From the NCBI GenBank assembly GCA_012932295.1, contig JAAONU010000019.1, positions 23,135,908 through 23,199,907 on the forward strand: a stretch of 64,000 nt of DNA, given 5' to 3'. The notes below the pieces were generated by a model that was given only the letters and a program-made list of their open reading frames with translations, had not been told where the DNA came from and ran no database searches. Positions 35,325 to 47,300 of this stretch are shown here, one piece after another. Every line of letters starts with the position of its first letter. Position 1 is the stretch's first letter. Both the position numbers and the translations under genes were made by a program. The DNA is from Cyclina sinensis (taxonomy: Eukaryota; Mollusca; Bivalvia; Venerida; Veneridae).

Positions 35325-38300
35325 CTGAAAATACAACACATGTTACTGGTTTATGGATTCTGTTTAAATAATGTACAATATATGGGTCAAAAAGTAAGCA
35401 TTAAACTAGTGTTGATAGGCAAATCTTCCATTTTTTCTTTTTTTTTGCTAAGTGCTGAGAACCTTAAACCCAGTCCAAGACACACCAGTATTAGACACAG
35501 TATATTTAACCATTAGGTAAGTAAGGATAACCATATATGTATGTTATTTACAAACAAATAAAAAAAATAAGCAAGGATTTTTTTCCCAATCATGCTTTAT
35601 CAGAATGGAAGAAAACACTTAATAGATAAACCAGCAATGGCAAATGTTTTTTTGTTAAAGAAGAAGCCAGGGAGATGTAAAGTGATGAAATGGTATGCAC
35701 AACAATCTATTAATAGATCAATACAGAGACCCTGTATATGTTGACTTACTTTGAACTCAAACAATCCAGTCATTGGTTTGTGGTCACTCTCTTTGAACGA
35801 AGGTCGACTTTTATAGTGTAACAACTAAAATAATGGAACAATTTCAAAGCAAATTCTTCAACCTTGACAGTGTTATAGAAATATAACAGTACTTCCACAT
35901 AAAGCTTAATACTACATGTAAATATTCCATCAATGAAACTCACTGGCTGTTCACAATTACAAATAAATAAACCAAAAAAATATGACCTTGACCTTTAAGA
36001 GAAGGAATATGGTGCTGGTGGAGATTGAAAATGAAAACTACATCAACTTGACTTCATAATAAGATAGATTATATTAATATTTATGATAGCAAAATCTTAT
36101 ACAAGGTTTTCAAGAAAAATGTTTATCATTACACAATTAAACAAATAACATTACACAATAGGAAAATGCATTCAACAGCAAGTCAAGGGCTGAATACCAA
36201 CATAAAGTCAGTCACACACATACTAGAAACATAGTTGTGACCCTTAACATGCTTGTATGTTATAAATAATGTATACATAAGTTTAATGCCTTAACTTTAA
36301 TCTAATTAAGAAGGTATACATCTGTGTTTTCACACCATCTTTATTCCCAAGTCAATAAATGAACATGTTAGAAAGTATATTTATTGAAACCTGTCACATG
36401 CAAGACTTTAATATTGATACTATAAAGAAAAGTTAACATCAAAATCCTGTTGCAACATTTTATAACAGTAAGCAACTAGGTAAAAGATTTCTGTCATTTC
36501 TAAAAAGCAGACCAACTGAATTACTGCAATGTAACTTATTGTGAAACTCTTTGTTCTTAGCTTCTTGATAATATTTTGACATTATATGCATATTAAGGGA
36601 CTCAGCTTTGTTCCTAATATCAGTGTGTAACAACATTTATCATTTACATGTTAGTAAACAGTGTCAGAACATATATCAATTTGTATGGATTAAATTTAAA
36701 TGGCTTTTAAAACATTTAGTTAGAGATGCAAAAGAATGCAGCATAAAGCAAGGCTTAATATGACCTTGTCTTCTTTGCTTCAAAGGTCAAGGTCACTCCT
36801 TTAATAGGTTACTGTAAACTAAATTTTGAAATAAAATGTTTCAGAAACAAATGTTACAAATGCTTAAAATGGCAGCATTCTTGATTCTTTCAGCTGTTTG
36901 GGAATAACACTCCTGGTAGTTTGGGTGAAAAATGAAAGTAAAAGCGTTTCTAAGGAATTCTGCACATAGGTTAATGTCAAGGGGAAGGGATACAGTGCAT
37001 TGTGCTTATTTCTGTATTACAACAATTTTGGGTATAGTAAAAATGAGATTTTACATATGGCAGTTACTGGACTTTTAATTGTAAGAAATAATTTAGCTAA
37101 TATTACAAGTATCTTTAATTCTAACATTCAAAAATGATAGTTAAAATAAAACATAGCCTAGCATATACATAGCGAGACTAAAAGAGCTTCAAAATGTCTG
37201 CAAACTCATGTATTTCCCTTAATAATCTCCCCTGGCAATGCTTCCAGTAACATCAAAACTTAACATAATCCCTACCCTGCTAAATTTTTAATCTGAACTT
37301 TTTGGAAACACCACTTGTATTTATAGGATTATTGATGAAAGATCTGGAAACTTATCAAATAAAACAAAACAGACAGATGTACAGTCTAGTAAGTCTGGAA
37401 CGGACACAAAAGCAAAATCATGAGGGCCATGATGGCCCTAAATCGCTCACCTGAGTACAACTGCTAAAAACAACAAGTGCAATTTATGGATTTATTATCA
37501 ATTTAAATGAAAGAACCAGAAAATGTTGCATGCCAATATCAAAGTTTCAGACTGTTGGGTTTTTCTAAAAGACCATGAATGGTTTCCATGTCTTTGTAAC
37601 TTACTTTGTATTATTTTGGTTAAACATGTGACCTCTTTTGGGGCAAAAAGAATTTAACGGATATAATCTGAATATTCTTAGTAGATGTTCACAAGACAAT
37701 ACTTACATGACAAATTTCAGAAGTCTCAGTCTTATGGTTTCTAAGAAGTAGATTTCTGAAGAGTTGGTCTGTATAAGTAAGTCTATGTAAAACATTTGAT
37801 CCAAGGGACAGAGAAAACAATGACCAAAGTGACAGGTTGAAAATCATCGCTGAGGTCAAACGGGCAATGTTACATGCAAAATTTCATAACTCTAGGCCTT
37901 GTGCTTTCAAACAAGATTAGTTTTAAAGATTTTCCTATATATTTCTTTATTAAACATGAACCCTTAGGTGAAGCAAATAATGATCCAAGGGGCATTATTT
38001 GAACAATCTTGGTAAATCTACTTGGCAAAATTTCACAACTCTGGGCCTTGTGGTTTCAGAAAATGAGTTTCCATTATATTTCTATGTAAAATATGTGACC
38101 CCAAGGGATGGAGCCAAAACAGACTCCAGGGACATTGTTTGGACAATCTTGGTAGAGTACCATGAGATAATTCTACACATTACAATTCAGAAGACTTGGT
38201 CTTATGGTTTCTGGTTAAAAGTCTATGTAAAACAGGGCGGAGCCAAAAATGACGAAAGAAGCAAAGTTTGAACAATCTTGGTAGAGGTCCACTTGATAAT

Positions 38301-41300
38301 GTTTTGAGCAAAATTTTAGAACTATGGGCTTTGTGGTTTCCTAAAAGAAGAATTTTAAAGGTTTTCCTATATTTTTCTGTTTAAAACAAACAAAGTCCAC
38401 TAGACAATGCTACATACCCAAATATCAGACTTCAATGCCTGGTTGTTTTAGACAAGAAGATTTTTAAAGTCTTTTGTTTCTGTTGCTAAAGCAACTTGAC
38501 ACTTGCATGGAATGGTATTCTTTGAACAATTCTGCTTCAGCTTTATGCAAGAAACATCCCTGCCCAGTTTCCTCAACTCAGACCAAGTGGTTTAGGAGGA
38601 TATGTTTAAAATTAAAAGTTGATGACACTCAGGGTGATCACAAAAGCTCTCCTTCAGCACATGCTGCTTAGGTGAGCTAACAACTCTGGTTAGCAGTGTA
38701 ATAACCAAACAAATCTAAAAACAATTCAGATGCTGTACTTTATAAATATTTTTAGTTCCTATCAGATGCAATATAACCAAAAAAATGATTTTAAAAAACA
38801 TTATCAGGTCCAATGCTCATTCTTAGAATCATCTTTCAACTGCTCATAGTTTTTTTCCTTAATAACATCCATTTCAATGACTTACATTGATATCAAAGCT
38901 TGCTGCTACAGGCTTGTGATCTCCCTTGTTATAGGCTGGACTGTAGTACTTTCTCTTTGTAAGATGAAGACCTTCAATATCATCATGGGTTTTGTACAAG
39001 ATTCTATCACACCAGGCTGGAATTCGTTGCTTCTCACTGTAAAAGTTGAAAATCATAATGAGAGTAAAACATAAAGAGGTCAACAGCTTCTTTGCATCAG
39101 TTATGTGGTGGATCAGTGGTTTTGTGATAGCACAAAGGACTTTTAATGTAGCTGTCACAAGTTCAATTCCCTTCTCCTTCACTTGAAGTAATAACTGCAG
39201 TTTTGGTTGTAACATTTAAAATGAACTGCAAAGTATCACTGAAAGACACTGAGCATATTAAAGTGGGATCACTTTTCTATATTGCACTGTTCCCCACATT
39301 GACCCCAGCTCAGTCATATAATGAACTGGTACCAATGATAAAGTCAATCAGACAAGTCTAAGTTATCTTTATTAAAACTTCCAACTGTTATGACATAAAA
39401 TGATGCAGAGAAAGACAGTTTACTGAATCGTTTTACACTGATATCCTTCAAAAAGACTGCATAAACAGAGGTGATTAATGGAAAAGTAATATTTCATAAA
39501 CATTTTACAAAAACTGCAGAAGTTGTTTGCACTTGAAAATGTTAACAGACTAACTGACTGAGCTACATTATGAGTCTTGTAAACCTCCAGCAATATTTGT
39601 TTTCAGGAGTAAAATAAGGAGTTACAGGCTAACAGGTTTTACCTGGTGTCATATCTGTCAGTGTCCTTGTCAAATTTGTATGTAGGTTTGAAGTTGATTG
39701 GCCCCTCCTGGAAGTCCACTAAAATCAGACCCTCTTGTTGAGCTTGTTTTAACTTAAAAAATACAAGCCATTTAATATCTATAACACATGCCTCACAGTT
39801 ACTGTTTTAACAAAGTCACATGCAAACCAAAATAACAGAATTGTCATGAAATTAGCTTAATTGAGTGTTAAAAAAATGGCCAGGTTTAAAACATTATCTT
39901 GTGTGAGGTATTTCATGTTACCACTACAGAACACTTCACTTAAACTTTTGCACCAGTTTTGTCATTGATGTATTACTGAAAACATGAACTGCAGTAAAAT
40001 GCAGTCTTTTTTAAGATTTATCTCAATGAATTCAAATGACAGCACAGAAACAACAAATAAACTACAAGATTAAAACTAACCTGGTCATGTTTGAGCAATT
40101 TGTCTAATTCATTTGCCTCTATATGTTTTAAAACAGCTTCCCGTGATATGTTTTCAAGACGACAGTTCAGATCTCCCATCCAAAATACATAGCTATAAAA
40201 CAGAAATATTAGAGCTCACTAACAGTACAGAATTCTAAAATCTGTCAACATCCGACACAAGATGATTCTTAAAAATTTGTGTCTACACAAGAACATTTGA
40301 TACTGCCAAATATCTTCATCATATTTATTCAAACTTTTCAAGCGTTAAAATAATGGCTACTTGTACTTATCAAATTTTAACCAACTGCAGAAATTGGGGA
40401 TCTATATTTTAAACTGTTACATACTATACACAGAAACTAAAGGTAAATTTAAAAGTCTGTTTTCAAGAAGAACTGTTCATTTTGTACATTAACTGAACAC
40501 AATTTAAGAACATGTGCAACACCTACTCATGGTCTAGAATATTTTCCACATCAGGATCTCTGAACTTCTGTGTACTTAACACGACATTGTAATCCTGTAA
40601 ATACACCAACAGCTTGGTTTAGTCTTATTTACTCAATACTACCCATGCTATCTGTATCAACAATCTACTTTTTTTAACAGGTATGCATGTATTGGCATAT
40701 TTCAAAATACAAATATATCCATTACAATCATCTCATCCAAAAACTTGTTCTTGACTAGAAAAGAAAATCACTTTAAACCACCAAAGTCTGCCTGGTTATG
40801 TTTCGCAACTAAAACAAATTTTCCTTACAATTTCTTTCAAGTTATGAAAATGTTCAAGTACATATAAACTTTATTTTATAATTCCTGACAATAGCCAGAT
40901 AAAAAATGTTTTGGTATTAGCATTCTTTGAATTGCTTATTTTTGTAAAAACGTGTTTTCCTGGCAACATTCCTGTTGCTTGTATTAGTCTATTATATTGC
41001 CATCAAACAAGAGAGCAGAGTTGTGCACTAAAGGTAGTCTTATTTAGTAAAGTTACACACTCAAATTTTTTCTACTAACACTACAGACATGACAGAAGCT
41101 ACAAGGAAAATGTTACTGCAGATGACAGAAAATATCTATATCTCTATGTGATTCTGTTAAACCTTTTCACAGTGTTATGTATACATGAAGCAATTGTGAA
41201 TGTTACCAGAAAGATGAGTATGGTGAGCAATGAAACGTAACCTGTAAGATGAGTATGGTGAGCAATGAAACGTAACCTGTAAGATGAGTATGGTGAGCAA

Positions 41301-44300
41301 TGAAAGGTAACCTGTAAGATGAGTATAGTGAGCAATGAAACGTAACCTGTGTTATGATGAGTATGGTGAGCAATGAAACGTAACCTGTAAGATGAGTATG
41401 GTGAGCAATGAAAGGTAACCTGTAAGATGAGTATAGTGAGCAATGAAACGTAACCTGTAAGATGAGTATGGTGAGCAATGAAACGTAACCTGTAAGATGA
41501 GTATGGTGAGCAATGAAACATAACCTGTAAGATGAGTATGGTGAGCAATGAAACGTAACCTGTAAGATGAGTATGGTGAACAATGAAATGAGCATGGGAA
41601 GCAATGAAATGTAACCTGTAAGATGAGTATGGTGAGCAATGAAAACTAACCTGTGTTATGATGAGTATGGTGAGCAATGAATGGGTATGGTGAGCAATGA
41701 AATCAGCATGGCATCCAATGAAATGGGAAAATGATCTGTAAAAGCACTTATGCCTCCGTCTTTTTACAGTATAAAGTAAAACTTTCTTCACTGAATAGTT
41801 TCCTTGAACATGTTCTAATCTGTTCAATATGATATGTTTCAGACACCCATTCAAGTACTACACATAGATTACATTGCTTAACTTAACAAACTTTCCAGAC
41901 ACTCTAACCATGTTGCCAAAGAGATAGCTCAACAGCAAGTTCGAAGTCCACTACAAAAGTATTACGTCAAAGATGGTTATCAGATAGTTTTTGATTCAGG
42001 CAATTTTGCTTAGCTAACGCTTATCTTACTGATAATACATAAGCAAAAACAAGTGGAAACATTTTAAAGCCTCTACCATGATGTTTTTTTCCATTAAAAA
42101 AACAGAATAGAAAAAAATCTTTTGAATTTCTTTATATAGAAATGTAGAACACAAACAGTGATAACCTCAATTCTTTCTGCCATTTCCTCTAGATGAGCTG
42201 CCAAATGTGTGTTTACAATGATAACATTAACCCCACCCACATCAAACCTGATGCTCACACCACCCTTGTTGCCCTGTAAGAAAACAAGCAGATATCCTTC
42301 AATCAATGTGAAGGTCATATTTTTTATGCAACATGTTTCTCTGTTGTATCTAGGTCTAGAAAACTTTATATAAATATAAAGCATTTAAGGAAAATTCGAA
42401 TAAAACTCAACATAATTCAGGGATTAGAAAATGTTTGCATTAAAAACAGATTGATACATTGTATCAGTTTCTATGGAAAACATGTATAACAACTTTATTT
42501 CAAATGTAGAAACCCAACATAATGGATTTATGTTTTTCCTTATTTTAAAATTCTGATAAGAATTAGCAAGCCAGTATATCTTAAATAAACCTAACTGATA
42601 ATCAAATATGAATAAACCTTTTTACATTTTGTATTAAATATGTTTAAATATTTATTATATCATTACAAACCATTGGTCCACTTTCATTAAAATCCTTACT
42701 TACACTTATTTCAATATGAGATGAGTATTAAGTGATGAAAGGCCACAGCAAAGTACACACAAAGACCAAAGACTTATAAAAACTACTAAAAGACAAATGT
42801 CCATGTTCTATCTATAACAGCTGCAAAACTGGCAAAAATGAGTGTACCAACTATATGTTAAGAATAAAAGTTTGCAATAATTTTAATTGCATTTTTGTAC
42901 AAGAAATAAACTGAAATTAATTAACTGAAAACTTACAACAAACATTTCATAAATATCACCAATAACATCTTCCTGAAATCGTCGAAATACATATGTATGA
43001 AAACAAGTGTGCATCAAAGTAAAAAAGATTGCAGATTTGACAATAAAAGAGATGGACACAGCCATCACTCTACTTGACGGAAGGGGTTGGTAGCCTTCAA
43101 GAGGTGGGATTTTTGTACTTTTAACTGAAAGGGGAATTTTTCAATTGCACAGAAATCATGTAAATAATAGAAGTTCATGAACTAGTTAGTACTGACAACA
43201 CTAACTAATGAACTGGGCTAAAATTTCTGTTAAAAAAGGCACTTATTTTTGGCATACAGTATAGGCAAACTCACTTACCGTATATACTCGCTTATAAGAC
43301 GCATTTTTAGGAATCATATTATAAGGTTGTCGAGGGGGGAGCGTCTTATAAGCGCGTCCTTCAAGAGAAAAAAAAATCTCAACAAGAATCTGGCTTCTAC
43401 AGTCAAGATTTCGGCAAGTGTTATGTACTGCAAACTGTTCAGTAACTTACCGGGGCTAAACAAAAAATAACAAGGCAAACAATTACCATTCCTGTAGAAA
43501 TTAATCAACGACTTTTAATTAGTATGAAAAGTATTGCTAGATGTTCTTGTTTTGGTCTAACAAAGGCTTATTTCTCCTTTAAGACAGCGTCAGCGTTACT
43601 TTCATTTCAACATCAGCCATTTTGCTATGAGTGCTAAAGCGCATCCCGGGCCGTACCGCACCGTATTAAATTATGCTCAATCGGCGTATACTACTCGTTC
43701 TTTCTTTAACATTATTTTATGTTTTTAAATAACAGAATGTTTGGCAATAAGTTAATATTTAATTTTTTTTCAATTAAAACATCACTTTAAAAACTGTAAA
43801 TCGCAATTATTGCTTCAAGTCACGCTAACAATAATGTTAAATTCTCACATTTAAAAAACTGTGAAATTTAGTAAAGGGGTCTCACTAATGAACAGACTGT
43901 TATTTCAATGATTCGCAGGAGTTGATAGCCGAGACCCTTTTACTGTTAATTGTCTGGCATTGTATATTAATTATACGCCAATTAGATGCCAATTTTCAGC
44001 AATTTCTTATCGAAGAACGTAATTGTTGTATAAACACAACCAGCTTGCGATTGCCTAATTGTGTCTTCTATTGATTGGTTTGAATTTGCCGATTGACAGT
44101 TCAGTATGCATGACTACCTGCTCAGACCGCAACATGATTGGATAATATATCGATATGGGCATGTTTTATTGCTGATACTGCCGTTGGCGTTAGTGAGAAA
44201 ATGGTTCGTGACTGGCAATCAAAACAAAGTTAATTGATGAATGTGATAGCGCCGTCGGTAAAAAAAAAATTCGCGGTTGAAGTTAAAAGTGAAAGACTCG

Positions 44301-47300
44301 GTAAATGATACGGGAAATAGTTTACCGATCATGACTACCTGCTCAGACTGCAACATGATTGGATAATATATCGATATGGGCATGTTTTATTGCTGATACT
44401 GCCGTTGGCGTTAGTGAGAAAATGGTTCGTGACTGGCAATCCAAACAGAGTTAATTGATGAATGTGATAGCGCCGTCGGTAAAAAAAATGACGCGGTTGA
44501 AATTAAAGTGAAAGACTCGATAAATGATACGAGAAATAGTTGACCGATCATTACTTGTGCTACAATACGATTAAGGACATTTCAGCTTGCCAAATTTTAA
44601 CTGTGAAGTAGTGAAACCAATAAATTGTCATTGTTATAATTGGTAATTATGGCAATGTGATGAATTGTTAGTGCTACGGCTTGTATGATCATACCTTTAG
44701 GTAATTAAGTATTAAAAAATAATTAAAATACGGTACCGGATGTATACAGTTGCTGTTAATAAATGGATGTCACTGTATTTGTTGGAAGTTTTTCTTGGGG
44801 TTTAAGAAATAAAATTAATTCAGACCTTGTAAAAAATTAAATAAAATATGTGAAAATTAATTTTGTTTAAATATTTTCAAAATACCAAAAACAAATACAG
44901 CAGTTGGGTTTCCAAGTGAAAGTTCAAAATTTCATGAACCCCGTGACCTCGGACGATGTGAAAATCTGACCGCGTCTTATAAGAGGGTCAATGCAAAAAG
45001 TACATATTTTCAACTCAAAGTTAGGGGTGCGTCTTATAAGCGAGAGCGTCTTATAAGTGAGTATATACGGTACCCACCAACCTCCCAAGCCAGCTTTTGA
45101 ATACTCTGATTCTATACTTGTTACATTTAACAACAGGCTTCTCTTTACAAACACTTGTAATGATATAGCCTGCATCCGTACAACTTTTATCTGAAAAAAA
45201 ATATAAACACAATAATTTTTTTCAAACAGCAATGCAATTGTATAAATTAATCATGGGCAGTCATATTCTATTTAAAGCTACTGACTCACAGAATTAAGCT
45301 TAAAAACATTTTTCTCTAAAATTAAGAAGTTAATATACTGTAGAAAAAAGCACAATTTTATGCTTCTATACATCATGAAAACTAAGAAAAAAGAATTTAG
45401 TTTCAACCGGATTCAAACCCATGCTCTTCCAGTCAGTAAATAAACAGCTGTGAGCTAACCCACTAGGCCACAGTGACTTGTTACTTCCATGATGCAAAGC
45501 TAACAATATAAACCTAGTACCTATCCTGTGACTTATGGGGTACAATTTTAATCAATTAAATCATGTAAAACTTTGATATGATGTGTTTTTGTAACAAAAA
45601 AATGAGACAGTAACTTAGTTTAGATACGCTCTTCACAATATTACAACTAGATTTTCTATACGTAGAAACAGTTCCTTTGTTTGCATTGTTGACCTGTCCT
45701 TGAGTCAGTTGCTTTAATATAAGTAGATATCAAAGATATTACCCAACTTTTTCTTTTTCAACTTTTTATTTTAGACTTTACTGCAGAATGAGAATAATGT
45801 TCTGTAGCTTTTTGTCATTTTGCACAGCAACAGCTATCAAAACTCACACAAGGACAACAATGGTATATTTCAATTCTAGGAAACAATTTAAATTGTTATA
45901 CAGTGTGTTTTCTAAGTATATTAAGCAGATAAGAATTTGAGATAGCTAAGGGAAGTAAAAGCTGAATTTTGTTGACTGGTCTTCAAACATACAGTAACTA
46001 AGCTGATTTTTTTACTCAATCTTCAAACATACAGTAACTTCAATTCTTCCCATTCTGAATTCTTACCCTGACATAGTCCAGTTTGCCAAAATCATCTGTA
46101 AGTCTGCTGGTCCACTGGTTGTCTTTCATGTCTTTATCTGTTGGATCTAACTCTTGAAAACTATAATTAAACACAGGAATTCAACTTAATAATAATTTTT
46201 TTAAGTTACTCAAGGGGATATCTGTTAAATGTTCCCTGTAGGGCTCTAACATTCAAAGAAACTTAAAAACAGAAGAAATCAATGCTATATTTTTTCAAAC
46301 TGTTTCTCTTACCAGGTTTTGGTGCTCAGTTTAATATTCTGGCAAACTGGATTTAAATTCGACCAGATGTTTTAGAAAACACTGATACCTTAACAGTACT
46401 GCCAATCTCTTATTCAGTTATGATACATACATATATCAAGCATGTTTATATTATTGAATATAGAAATAAAAATTCAGAATTACTAGTATATTTAAATTAT
46501 ATTCTTCCCTATTTTGTGTATTTGAAGACAAAAAAATCAAGAAGTTACCCTATGCCATAGATATCAGGAAGCTGTTGTTGTTTGAGATCAAGAAGTTCTG
46601 TAAGATCTTTTGGTGGCCCAGCAGCACCAACATTCCACGTACACAGAAACAATCTGCAGGATACAAGAAACACTCTATTCAGATAAGAACTTCAGAGGTG
46701 ATGCAGGGACTGTTTAGGGACTTTTTGGTATCAAACCTTTTTGGGCCAAAACTATTTCTACCAGTTGGGTCCTAGCAAATTGCTAGTCCAAATAATTGTA
46801 CTAAAAAAGTTGAATATCGTGTTATTTTTTGAATGGTTGATATCCGTCTCCAGAGTACAAACCAGAAAGGATTCAAAATGTGGTGGAAATTTTTCCTTCT
46901 TTGCATATGAAATGCCCAACAAAATTTGTTGGGCACTGATTTGTGCAAAAACTATGAAACATACGAGCAAAAAATATACATGTGGCTAAAGAGTTGAATT
47001 TTCTGCTTGAGATGATGTATGTTTCAAATAGGTTTGTTGAAAAATATGTCTGAAGTGGCAGATAAGAAAATGACAGATTTTACACACTAAAATCCATTAT
47101 TGAAAAAATGGCCGCAGCGGTAAACATTTAACCGCTGTATGTGAACCCTGAACTGTGAATTGAGATTAAGGGCATTAAATCTATCCTAATTTTTAAGCGA
47201 CAAGGCCAATGACATGCACGGAAAAAGTTTATCATTTACAGCTTTCATAATGGTTTATTGACAGTTTAAAATAGAGCACTGTTTTCATTGGCTATTGCAT

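Noticed and set aside
35750..39036. Exons 9 and 10 as mutually exclusive alternatives
   Set aside because: Exon 8 ends in phase 2, which fits exon 9 but not exon 10, and only exon 9 has the essential PAWCDRI motif.
41144..41854. 236-codon minus-strand ORF and two overlapping long ORFs
   Set aside because: They are produced by a 35-bp minisatellite that lacks stops in every minus-strand phase; no gene signal exists outside the array.
42883..43068. Minus-strand ORF with QEDVIGDIYEMF, considered as an extra phosphatase exon
   Set aside because: Exons 4 and 5 already join in phase 0 to give the expected GWWGNKGG, so an exon between them would break the motif.
46575..46989. Plus-strand ORFs overlapping phosphatase exon 2
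   Set aside because: They are shadows of the minus-strand exon and the adjacent repeat-like intron sequence.
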